Assembly (NCBI GenBank): GCA_002749535.1
Contig: MZZL01000401.1
Location: 1,183,165 to 1,247,164, forward strand
DNA: 64,000 nt
Direction of reading: 5' to 3'
Source of the DNA: Apophysomyces variabilis
Lineage: Eukaryota; Mucoromycota; Mucoromycetes; Mucorales; Mucoraceae
Part shown: positions 17,335-29,800 of the stretch, piece by piece
How the letters are laid out: the number at the start of each line of letters is the position of its first letter
How positions within the stretch are numbered: the first letter of the stretch is position 1
The notes under the pieces: model-generated
What the model was told of the DNA's origin: nothing
Databases searched by the model: none
Seen by the model: only the letters and a program-made list of their open reading frames with translations
Translations under genes and position numbers: made by a program

Positions 17335-17784
17335 TCAGATGTTGTCAAGATCACGGTGAACGGGCCTTGCGGTTGTTCGTGGTTTATGCACCGTATGACC
17401 AAAGCCAATGGATCCTTCCTTTGTGGGACCTCTAGTTTTCGGATGTTCGTGCTTGGACTTGTCCTTCGAAGTGCGGCGCTTTTCGTTTGATCTCGCCTCC
17501 AGCTTGTCAAGGATTTCCTTTTCTGTCTCTAAATCCAATGTACCATGGGCCGTTGTATACCATTCTGGATGATCCCTCGCTTCCTGACTATGGTTCCATG
17601 CGTCATGACCAAACGGGTGTCTTGCTGGTTGCCACGGCGCTATTATGAAATGAAAAGAAAAACAAGGACGAATTAACTCAGTCCATTGATATTATATCAT
17701 TGTATAAATCCAAGTGGATTCTGTGCTACTACTTTGTTTATCCTTTGGTGCTTCTGCAGTAAAATCAGCGTATGGTTGAGACAT
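17335..17784 (-). CDS. Small conserved-looking protein of unknown function
   Basis: I do not recognise the family. Exon 1 (MSQPYADFTAEAPKDKQ, start at 17784) ends at a GTAGTA donor. Exon 2 after ATAATAG reads PWQPARHPFGHDAWNHSQ, EWYTTAHGTLDLETEKEILD, then a basic/charged stretch (RSNEKRRTSKDKSKHE) and ends VHKPRTTARPVHRDLDNI with TGA at 17335-17337. The product is about 120 residues, very hydrophilic, with no signal peptide or membrane span. The joined frame is open, the phase fits and codon use looks real. Composition suggests an intrinsically disordered, possibly nucleic-acid- or ribosome-associated protein; that is inference only. The donor is not consensus, so the exact junction is uncertain. 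Confidence 0.6.
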
Positions 17785-18700
17785 TGTGGGGTTAAAACAG
17801 AAGAACAAGAAAACGTGCCCCCCGCGCAACCTTTTTTCCCTTTCGCCCTTCATGCAAAAAAAAAAATAGTGGGACATATGATATATTGGTTTCACATTTC
17901 TATTTTTGGGAATAATGACTGACAGCCACTCAAAGATGTGATATCACAGACCGTTTTACTGCTTCATTACTGTAAATTGATCTTTTGTTTCCTAACGCAT
18001 GCTACTCTAAGTGGAGTTATGTATGAGCGTATAGGAAGGACTTAATGGGGGCTGCAAAACAATAGGTATTTGGCTTGTCAGTAAACAGGAGGATGATCCG
18101 TTTTCGATGACATTTCAAAAGACCTTTATATCTGATCTGTTATCAATTCCTGCCTATCTCCAATCTTCCTTTACACAAATTACTGCTGCGCATTTGTACG
18201 GATTCCTATTTATCCTGGCTTTTTACTATGTAACTTGCCATATATGGGCGATCTTATGTTTTCCCAATTGCGACGAATTGTGGAACATGTAGAAGTTTTT
18301 TGATGTTGGTCACATTGTTTTGTATATGCGGTATGTGTACGACCGGGGAAATAGAATAACAAAGAATAGGATAAGACTTGGGATAGTCATTGGTTCCATC
18401 CATGTGTCAGAGTGTTGGACACCTTTTGGCTGTTTTTCCCCGGTTCATTGTCATTGGTTCCTTGAGAACATCCCAGTTTCCGAAGCCTTTTGCAAGCCAC
18501 AGTGGTCGATTTTTTTTTTTTGGAGAGAGGAAAAAAAAAGCGTCACGAAAAGTTTTTAATCGAGCGTAAAGTTTTTCGACAAAACTTTCCTTTTCGTTTA
18601 TCCCTCGAAAAGGCACCCTATTTATTCCATAGACCCTACCTTTTCCTATTCTTTTCTTGTTATATATTAATTCAAATACACAAAACACAAACTTATAATA
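17785..18700. other. Divergent promoter region: small gene (minus) and CTP synthase (plus)
   Basis: No gene seen. It contains two copies of GTCATTGGTTCC (18386-18397 and 18450-18461; an inverted CCAAT box) and a pyrimidine-rich stretch before the CTP synthase ATG. Confidence 0.5.
18386..18461 (+). promoter_or_regulatory. Twin inverted CCAAT boxes upstream of CTP synthase
   Basis: The same 12-mer, GTCATTGGTTCC, occurs at 18386 and 18450, 64 bp apart and about 240-315 bp upstream of the ATG. ATTGG is the reverse of the CCAAT box bound by NF-Y/Hap2-3-5. Function is inferred. Confidence 0.4.
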
Positions 18701-20564
<1,864 letters not shown>

Positions 20565-20916
20565 ATAATTTATTTAGAGGTTCATTCATTTTTTTAACAT
20601 TACATAAAAACATTAAACAAGTGATTGCATATCCGGTTCAATACTCCTTTATAACTCAATTCGCATGGTATGTCTGCTGCGCCACACTTAACCTGGAGGA
20701 TCTTCGTTACAAGCAATGTTTTTAGATCCGGCATTTACTGTGTTTTTCCTATTTGTCTGCGTGTTGCTATTTTTTTTATTTGCGGACTGGGATTCAAGTT
20801 CTTGTGGAATCCAAAAAATGCTTTTGCATGATTGGATCCCTTCTTTGCGTACAGTCGTGTCCATGTTCACTATTTACCGAGATAGTTTATTTCAAACCAC
20901 GGCAAGACGAGTTTAT

Positions 20917-21233
20917 TTAAAGAAGGGGTTCTCTATTATTGCATCTAACGGAAAAGCTCTCAGCGTGTCTGATCCATCCTTGATAGTCTGAGCGCTTTAT
21001 TTTTTGCGCTGCTTGAACAATACGCTCTTGAAGGTTATCGTCAGCTTGTAAGGGCTCCTTTCTCATCCCAGCCTTCAATTTGGCCCAAAACTCTTCTATT
21101 GGGTTGAGAAAGGGAGAGTAGAGAGGAAGATAGAGACATTTGTATCCTCTTTCTTCGACCAACTGCTTAGCCTTGACTGGTGTATGGATGGGTACATTAT
21201 CTATGACAAGATACTAAGCGTTCATGCCGTGGC
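20917..21233 (-). pseudogene. Tc1/mariner (IS630 superfamily) transposase C-terminal fragment
   Basis: The frame contains the second DDE aspartate (VIDNVPIHTPVKAKQL) and the last acidic pair in YSPFLNPIEEFWAKLKAG, then runs to a stop at 20917. An in-frame stop lies just upstream, and the N-terminal DNA-binding half and first catalytic Asp are absent. It is identical in layout to the fragment at 32905-33222. Confidence 0.85.
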
Positions 21234-22044
21234 AATCCAATCTTTTGCGATTGCTTAATAGACAAAGTTTAAGATAAAATAGAAGAAAAGGAGAACATAG
21301 CTACATTCAGGGAAAATAAAACTGGAACGTAAAGGTAATACAATTGGTCAGAACCAGAACTGGGGTAGATTGCCCTGACAGCTTCTGATACCATAACTGA
21401 CAGAAACGCGGATACGATAGCATCAATGACGTATAGAAATGAACGAAGAGGGTTTATTTCCTCTACAGATGTTCCATTCTGTTCAAGACCTTCTATCGGA
21501 CTAAGTCCATTTTTACTCTTGGGAGAATTGTTGTCTTATCTCTGAATTGTTGTCATCCATAAGACATCCATCGATTTCTTATTCATGACTGATTTTTGCT
21601 TTCAGTAATCACGTACTATTTAAAAGTGAAGGGAGTACACCTTTTCAATTCTTTGGCTCTGTTATCCAAAACATCCCCGGTATGTACTTTACATCGATCA
21701 TATGTACAGAATGACTGATATCCCTTTTTTATATCCTTTAGCCTGTATGGCCTCTCTTCCGAACCACCTTGGTTGTGTGAGTAAGCTCCCTGCACTCAAC
21801 TAGGTAACTGAAAAAGAAATGTTGTCTGTTTATGCACGGTGTCGTTCATTATCATCTGCTTCCAAGTCCTCGCCAGGTGTTGCATCGCTTCAAGTCCTCT
21901 GCAGTGCGTTACCTTCGACCGGCCACTCATGGAAGCCATGACTCTCTCTCGCCGGCCCCTACCTTTGGGTAGGATTACCCTTCGGTGGTAAGTAAAAAAA
22001 AGATGTCAAGCTATCCTTCCATTTACTAACCATGAACATTCTTT

Positions 22045-22195
22045 TACGCTGCTCGAATGAATTTTGTGTCCACGGAAGGACCAAGTTGAGGTAAATAAAA
22101 TATTTCCCGCATAATCCATTTACTAAAGACGCATATATCCCTTTTAGCGCAAACTTGATCCTTGCATGGACGCAAAATTTATTTAGAGTAGCGTA
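22045..22195 (+). mobile_element. MITE-like element with ~45-bp terminal inverted repeats
   Basis: The left end is TA-CGCTGCTCGAATGAATTT. The right end is the reverse complement of TA-CGCTACTCTAAATAAATT, and similarity continues through TTTTGYGTCC and AAGGAYCAAGTT. The ~151-bp unit has no coding capacity and starts and ends at TA, consistent with a Tc1/mariner-mobilised MITE. It sits inside the larger inverted repeat. Confidence 0.75.
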
Positions 22196-22482
22196 AAAAA
22201 TTGTTCAATAAACAGTATATGCTGGCACCCACATGCTTGTTCTGTACGAAGCAGCACATTTATCTGTAACAAATGAGCGGCAATGCCAGCAAATTTCGGC
22301 CAAAGAGCTTAATGACAAATACAAGGGAACTGGCAGTCGGCGAGCAACTTACTCCAATTACACAATATTTTTCACTTACAGGCGTCATAAACCCGTCTAA
22401 GATACTAGTGGCACATAGATGGTGAAACAACGATGGCTCACTTAAGATCTAGCATAGAAAGACGTAGAAGTTAAAAAGACAA

Positions 22483-22760
22483 CTATCCCAACTTGTCAAC
22501 TTGGTCAAATAAATCTGGGGGAACACGTTCATCGGTGTTGATTTGTGCACGAATTCTTTTCCCATGACGAGTGATCGAGCGTCTGACTCTTTTAACCAAG
22601 TATTTTACTGGCTTATTGATCTCAATTGACTATCTCTGCTCGAAAACCAACTGTTAAGACTTCTTTGCTTCTTCTATGAATGTCTTTGTCTGTTTCATTG
22701 CTTTTGTATTCGTCAGACCTAACCAGTCTGGCAAAGGGGCATTTTCTGTTGATACGAGGT
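22483..22760 (-). pseudogene. Decayed coding relic, family unknown
   Basis: On the minus strand one frame reads VSTENAPLPDWLGLTNTKAM, FIEEAKKS, stop, QLVFEQR, stop, then SIEINKPVKYLVKRVRRSIT, RHGKRIRAQINTDERVPPDL and FDQVDKLG before a final stop at 22483. Codon choice is protein-like and only two in-frame stops interrupt it. I do not recognise the protein. It may be the C terminus of a transposon-borne gene, given the surrounding repeats. Confidence 0.45.
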
Positions 22761-23721
22761 TTTTCCCTTCTTAGACATCTGAAGATACCTAGCATGGTGC
22801 ATTAACTTCTGAGGCAGAGATATGCTCAAATGTATTTACGAAAGGTTTAAACAAGTGAACGTTCTTCTCAGCAATAATTACTATTTAGCCAAGTTCAATC
22901 ACTGCCATAGGGCAGTATTGCCTTGTCTTAATCCTCAGCGATAAATCTCTGACTTGGTAAAGAGGTGCATCCAAAGTAAAGAAATTTAACCAAATAGAAA
23001 CTGGTTATTCTGCTGATGCTGTTAATGGAACATATGTACTAGGAAGTGACGCTACGACAGCCAACTTATACTTGGATCAGACATGATATCAAAGTCTGCC
23101 ATCAACGCTCATTATGTTGATATGAATATGAGAAAGAAAAAGTATGATTTATTATTTGCTGACAGAGTCTACTCATTGCTTGCTATAGTTTGCGTAAGAG
23201 TTATGCTTAACATGAAACAATAATGCTGTCGAAAAATTCGATCTTATTTCAGATGACTTTTATAGTTACGTTTATCTACTAAATGCTCTTTGCATCAATC
23301 CGACTATACCAAGTTTGTAGAGAACTCTAAAGGTTAAATGGGGTCGATAAGTTTCTTAACGCATTTTTGTTTATTTATTTTCCTGTTATGTGTTAAGAAT
23401 TGTTATTGATAAAGCAAACAAGGAAACTTTGCACCGCCTTGTATGTTACGCAATGTTTGAAAAGAAAATTATGTTATAGTCCTGAATAGATCGATGTCTT
23501 TTCATAAGCTTTTATCTCAAATAGCAGATATGAAGCTGTTGCTAATGCAGTAACTGCTCTTTTCGTTTCCTGTCTTCTGATATTCCGGCTTACTTCTAAT
23601 TTTTAGATCATTTTCATATCCATGAGACTCTTTGCTATAAATTACAACATTAATCCAGTTAGTAGTTTCATGGTATGAGGCAGCTAGATCGAATTATTGT
23701 TAACGCAGGCTCGGTCTTTTC

Positions 23722-23776
23722 CTGGATGAAAAATTTATTGCAGAGTAGCGCATAATAGTATTGAATAAACAGTATA
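23722..23776 (+). repeat. Diverged third copy of the repeat terminus
   Basis: AAAATTTATTGCAGAGTAGC and TATTGAATAAACAGTATA resemble the terminal part at 22164-22220 (AAAATTTATTTAGAGTAGCG, TTGTTCAATAAACAGTATAT) in the same orientation. The divergence suggests an older insertion. Confidence 0.5.
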
Positions 23777-23800
23777 GGTTGTACGAAAGTTTAACGATGT

Positions 23801-26044
23801 TTATGATACATTTACAGATGCTGGTACTGTTTCCAATGCTTGTTCTATGTCTTCTTGCTCAATATAGAGTGCTTCAGCGCCTTTTCTGAGGTTTCTCTTC
23901 AGGGCCAACAAACCTGCCTTGCGCATGACTGCTTTCAAATCCGCCCCGGTGTAACCGGTAGTTCTACTTGCTATGACGCGAAGATTCACCTGTTCGGAAA
24001 GTTTCGTTGTTTGCGCCAAAACAGACAGAATCTCCAAGCGGTCTTCTTCAGCCGGTGCGCCTACGTGGACCAACCGATCAAGGCGTCCTAAAATGCGCGT
24101 TAACCGACGTAGCTTTTGTGCTTCTATATCTCTACAAGAAAATTTCTCTACCTGGTCTCAAAATGGATGGATCAATAGCATCTGGGTGATTTGTGGCACC
24201 GAGTACAATTACGCTTTGTTCCCCCATATCTAGCTGGTCAATTTCTAGCAGAAATTGTGATACAAGCTATACCCAGCATTGAGACAACTAAGCAATGGTC
24301 TATACCTTACTTCTGTTACCTTTTTACCAACATCGCCACTGTTTTCACGTGTTCCAAAAACAGCTTCCAGTTCGTCTAAAAAGATGACACATGGACTGCA
24401 TCGGACGGCCGTCTGGAAGATTTTCACAACCGCCTTTTCAGATTCTCCCACCTCTCCTTTCACGAGATCAGGTATACTGACAGGCAAAAAATTGGCGGCA
24501 GATTCAGTCGCCACAGCTTTGGCCAGCATTGTTTTGCCAGTACCCGGTGGACCATGCAGTAATACGCCTTTGGACGATTGAACTCCAAGCCGCCTGTAGG
24601 CATCGGCATGCTTGTATACCCACACAATAGATTCTTCAAGTGCAGCCTACATAAATTACATCATTACTAACGTTTCCCGACCCTGGTAAAAGAGAAGACG
24701 CACTTACCTTCACGGAAGCTAGTCCTCCTATATCAGACCATCGCACTGCTTCAGGCTTTTCAGCCATGGCAGCACCCTGAAGACCGCTGATTCGAATACG
24801 GCTAAATATTTTCATAAAGTGTTCTCTTGAAACTAAATTAATCCAATTAGATATATTTCTATGTCAATTATCTTACGTCTATCGCATCCATCCTCTATGG
24901 CTGCCTCTTCAGCTAATCGGCACCAATGGGCTAAATCAGCAGCGGTGAATGCATGTGCGTGCCCAGAAAGTTCACGGGGATCAATATCGTCGGAAAGAGT
25001 CAATGACTGGAAAAGATATTCGAGAATTATCAACCGTTCGTCTGGTGTGGGGATCTGAAATTGAATCTCATCCTGCCTGCCGAGTTATAACCACAAAACA
25101 ATTTCTATTATGCGAAATACCGTACTTGAAACAGATTGCGTATGTCATTTGCTACTACCGCTGGCTGTCTAGATGTCCCGATCTAAATTAAAACTATTTA
25201 TATAAGCAGATGGCCTTTACGAAGGAATAATGCTAACCACATACAAGTAGTATTTTGTGAGAGTCGCTTCTTCGCTGTACTGTATCGATAAATTCGTGTA
25301 ATGCAGCTGTAAACCCAAGATTTTGTACATTTTCTCCCTTTGGGCAGAAAAGATCAATATCTTCCAGAAGAACTGCAATTTCTTGACATAAATCAACAGA
25401 ACATACTATTGACTTTCCGTACCTATGCTCTTTGGATGACTTGCAGCCTTCCATGTGTATTTCCTGAAACCCTTATCAAGTTGACCGCCATTCTCAGCAG
25501 CAAGTTGACCTAATGTTATTCGATAAAGCTAAGACAAAGGATAATTTTGAGTGCACTGCTATCGTGAATGATAGCCTTACCGGAACTTGGTGCCTGCTAG
25601 CGAGTAAATCCAGTGCAGTTGACTTGCCTACGCGTACGATTAGAAAACATGCCTCAAATGTACAGCGGCAGAAGGACATTACCAGTGCCGGAATCGCCAG
25701 TTAATAAAATTGATTCCACAGAGCATGAGTTGTGAGAACTTTCAGAAGGATCAAAAGCCAGTTGAAATAACTGCGTTAAGCTGAATGAATGCATGAGTAA
25801 AACATAAGTATATCAAAAACAAGTTATCAAAAATTCACCGTCTGCCTTCATCGCTGTAACATGCGGACAGGTACTCATCAATTGCTTGCATACGTGGAAC
25901 AGCTGCGATCGTTTTTATATGACGTTCCAGATTCACAAGACTTTTCAAAATCAGTTCGCTCACTTGTATTAAAAAATGATTTCCGCTCGATTCCCCCAAT
26001 TTTGCAGTCGATTTAATATAAAGTAAGAGAATTGTGCATATTCC
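23801..26044 (-). CDS. Tandem AAA ATPase of the AFG2/CDC48 family (SPATA5L1-like), 5' end uncertain
   Basis: This is a two-ring type II AAA ATPase. AFG2-type proteins recycle ribosome biogenesis factors. D2 is complete: [11 protein letters not shown], Walker A in [20 protein letters not shown], Walker [13 protein letters not shown], sensor [12 protein letters not shown] and arginine finger RPGRLDR. An ESIVW motif after the IGG region resembles SPATA5L1. D1 is atypical: Walker A GDSGTGKST is restored by splicing across an intron at ~25620-25690, and Walker B is [11 protein letters not shown]. The sensor region reads [10 protein letters not shown] and the usual RPGRFDRE finger is missing. Upstream, [20 protein letters not shown] is in frame, but no start codon was found; an in-frame stop occurs near 26046 and a plausible frame beyond it (to ~26190) does not join cleanly. 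The stop is at 23801. Could be Pex1-like, but the D2 sequence argues against this. Confidence 0.8.
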
Positions 26045-26848
26045 TAGTCAAAATGAACTTTAAGAGTGTGTGTTTGAACTTGACAATTTGCAGCTGAGGG
26101 AACTGTCGTTGCAACTGCAGATATGGAATGCAAGCTTATTGTTGCTCTTATGATGGCCTGGGGAACATGGTTGCGGGCGTGAAATACGGATACTTAACTT
26201 TACAATACAAGGATGGCCTCCATATAAACGACAATGCCCAATATGAATTCTTGTTTTCTAACTAAGGGGAAATAGTGTTGGTTACTACGGTCATTCTTCT
26301 TTAGGGATGATCCTAAGTCTGCGGTTTATTGGTGGTGCACCTAATCAATACTGTAGCGCATAGCTAAGAACTGAAAAAGAAGCTAAACAGAAAACGACTA
26401 TCGCATTATTAATCATGCACCAGAGATGTTTGCAGGCTTAAATATTATATACGGAACATACAGTAATAGAAGCAAGCGAGACTCTCATTTCGCCTGGTAG
26501 ACAATGGTCCGCCATTTACAGGTATTGGAGAACCAATCAAATCCAGCCTGCCAATGTGATGACATACCCTTTCCTTCCAGGCATCTTTTGCGCTGGTGGT
26601 CGCAGTATAATTAAATCCCAGCTCTTTTCCTCGCACCCGAGAGGAAGACTTACTTCTCTTTCTACATTGTCCTCGGTGCATATTTCTTTCCCGCTTTGTA
26701 TTTTGCTTCTCAGCACCTTACTTAAACAAAAAATTAGCAAGTATGGTTAGAATAATAAACATTGTTGACGGTAGTACTGACTTAAAGAGCTGACCTTATC
26801 CATAAGCCACTTACAGGTCCTGCTGGGATGGCCATTTGAGATCAACTA
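26045..26848. other. Intergenic/promoter region upstream of eIF4G
   Basis: No convincing gene. It carries the CCAAT/TGATGACATA module (26533-26566). Minus-strand open frames across this module look like chance. Confidence 0.5.
26533..26566 (+). promoter_or_regulatory. CCAAT box plus TGATGACATA module (eIF4G)
   Basis: CCAATCAAA starts at 26533. A second CCAAT (CTGCCAATG) starts at 26551 and TGATGACATA at 26557, 24 bp after the first CCAAT. A near-copy lies upstream of Rpt1 and a related pair upstream of Yra1. It is ~285 bp upstream of the eIF4G ATG. Confidence 0.55.
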
Positions 26849-29800
26849 ATGAACAGAACGCCAAACACAACCGAATTTTTTAACGCAAAGCCGACTACAC
26901 AATCAGTGTCCAACTACGCACAGGCTGCTAAACGAAACTCGCAAATACAAAATACTCAACAATCTCAACGGACGCAGACTGAGCAATCTTTTACTTCATC
27001 CTTACGTACAACTGCATTATCGGCACAGGAGTCAAATACAGAGGACATAGCTACTAATGGAAGTGCACCTTTAAACGGATCTCAGTCATCACGGTCATCA
27101 ACCGTTGCCGACAAGATGACTCCCTCACCGCCTTCCTTTCCCGCTGGCGCTGCAAGGAACGCACGGTCGAACAACCCGTATCCTTTTTCGTAAAAATATG
27201 TGACTTGACAGACCCGACACTCCCGGAAGGAATAGATGGCTTTCCTGAAGAGTGTTACATCATACCAAAACACAAACTATATTACCCCTTGACTCTTAGC
27301 CATCATATTATATTAGACCTAATGCATCAAAGCATGCGACTTCCACCTCCGCAAAGAGCACCCGAAACGCTCCGGTACAATTACCCAGAGCACCACCTTC
27401 AGAGGTTGATATATGTAAGTCTTCTACATGTGGCGCTTTTTCCTTGTAACGAATATTTGATGTATGTTATGTGTACGCGTGTTTGTTACGGAATAGCCCC
27501 CATACAGTTCGGATCTATAAATCAACCAGCCAGTGCGCCCCAACCCGCCGCCAAGACGGGCGATGTAGTACCAATGGTCAGGCCGTCTGAGCTAACTTTC
27601 GGTAGCTTACCGGCAACCGACACATCCTCGGTAAGTTCGGTGTCAATCCGTTTGTTGAGTGTGGGACAACATTTTGATTGCTTTCCGATCTCGTCAGACG
27701 ACTGTTCGGTCTGGCCAGCCGCATTTTTTGAATCAAGGCATTTCAAAAGCTACCGATATACCCCGGACCATGGCTACGTCCAATAATGTACCCCATAACG
27801 CGGATAGTCATAAGAATAAGCTCTTCACGCAAGCATACGTACCGCAGCCTCAGCCTCAACGTGAATCCCAACCTGCCAATGGCTCTCATTACCCCAATAA
27901 TTATAACAACAACAGAAATCATGGACCACGCCCGCATTACAGTTACCAAGGCAAACATGGATCACCCATGGGCCATTCGCCGAACCTGCAAAGCCCGCAG
28001 AGTGGCTATATGCCACATCATCAAAAAAAGCCTATATCTCCTCACATGGCTCCGACCTCTTCTCCCTCTATGCCTTCAGCCAATATCGCATGGACTAACC
28101 AAGTGCCAAGTCAATACGTAAGTGCTAGATAGCTTCTGCTTTGGTACACTAATTTCTTGCCACATAGTACGTCACTCAAGGCTATGAAACTCGCCCTCCG
28201 TTTTACCCTCCTCAATACGCACCCGTTGCTATGTCTCCATATTCAGGAATGAATATTCCTTCTCCTGGAACGCGATCTAGCCCAAATCAGCCATACGGAA
28301 GTTTGCCGCAACGTAGTAGTAAAGCGATTCCAATCATTAATCCGGAAACTATGACGCAAGTGAAAACAGAGGATTTAAAGTCATCATCTAGTTCATCCAC
28401 GGTGAACAGCAGTAAGGATTCTGTAAAACACGAGGAGAAAAAGGAAAGAGATTTCGTTCGGACTTCACCTTCAGTAAGTCGTGCGGTCCCAATCGTTGAT
28501 CCAGCAATCAAAGAGCGTGAAGAAAGGGAAAGACGTGAAAAAGAGGAGGCAGAGCGTAAGGAAAAGGAGGAAGCGGAAAGAAAAGCAAGAGAAGAGGAAG
28601 AGCGTAAAATTAGGGAAGAAACCGAGCGTAAAGAGCGGGAGGAGAGAGAACGACTTGAGGCAGAAAGAAAAGCTCGTGAAGAAAAAGAGCGACAGGAACG
28701 CGAAGAAAAAGAGCGTATGGAAGCAGAAAAACGGGCTCAAGAGGAAAGGGAACGCGAAGAACGGGAACGACGAGAACGTGAGGAGAAAGAGCGAGCAGAG
28801 GCTGAAGAAAGAGAGCGTCTAGAGAGGGAGGAGAAGGAAAGAGAAGAAGCTGCTGCCCGAGAGGCGAAAGAACGTGAACGTGAATTAGAAGAGCAGCGTA
28901 GAAATGAAACGGAACAGCGGGCGGCGGTCGCTGCTACAAGCAGGCAGACAGAAAGTACCGATGCTCCATCGCAACCGACGTCGACATGCCCTTCAAGAAC
29001 ATCTACTCGTATGCGTACAATCGATGACCCCAGTACTGTTCAATACCCTCCTAATATCACGCCACCGAGCGCGAAGAACCCAGAAACGGGGAAAATCCAG
29101 TATGATCCAACGTTTTTAATGCAATTCCAACCTCTTTGTTTGGAGACTACCGAAGACCTATCTGCCTTCAAAAACATCGGAGCGGACGAGAATGACAGGA
29201 TGCGATCTACAATGCAGCGACGGCAGACCTCGGAGCGTGGCCGTGGTCCACGTACACCCATGTCTCCTATGGATATGGGAGCCTTTAGATCGAGAGATGG
29301 ACGTCCAGAAATGGGTAGATTTGGTGGAGGCAGGACGTTGATTACTTCACGTAATGGGAGCAGTCATGGCCTTCCTCCCATGGGTACTCCTGGCTCGCCT
29401 GGTGGTATGCAGCGTGAAGGGTCACATGGCGGTAGAACCCGCAGCAACCGTGGAGGGAGAGGACGACACCCACCTAGAGAGCAACAAGGTGGACCTACTA
29501 TTCCTCTCGAACAGGTTGCGCCCTTGGAAAAGAGCGAAAATCGATGGGTACCAATGGCACTCGCTGGACAGCCTGTAATCATTAATAAGGAGGATCTCAT
29601 ACCTCAAGATATCGTCGTCCGCAAGGTTAAGGCATTATTGAACAAACTCACGCTTGAGAAGTTTGATTCTATCTCGGATCAGATTTTCGAATATGCTAAG
29701 CAGTCCGAAAAGGAAGATGATGGCCAGACACTTCGTTCCGTGATGCATTTGATATTTGAGAAGGCTTGTGATGAACCTGCATTTGCTGGCATGTGGGCAC

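Larger units (their letters stand above)
20731..22216 (-). repeat. Left copy of a 1.49-kb inverted repeat
   Basis: This is the reverse complement of 31921-33408 with only scattered single-base differences and one 2-bp indel. It carries a dead Tc1/mariner transposase fragment at its outer side and a MITE-like element near its inner end. Boundaries: similarity begins at GCATTTACTG (20731) and ends at TTCAATAAACAGT (22216). Confidence 0.93.
22217..23800. other. AT-rich decayed sequence between repeat and AAA ATPase gene
   Basis: No intact gene. It holds a coding relic (22483-22760) and a diverged copy of the repeat terminus (23722-23776). The rest is featureless. Confidence 0.5.

Noticed and set aside
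21880..22000. GC-richer patch in the inverted repeat as a tRNA or tRNA-derived SINE
   Set aside because: I looked for A-box and B-box sequences (GGTTCGANTCC type) and found none.
26445..26740. Minus-strand frames over the eIF4G promoter (for example ending PGRKGYVITLAGWI)
   Set aside because: A similar frame appears at 55076-55306, but the shared residues come from the common CCAAT/TGATGAC promoter module read in reverse, not from protein homology.
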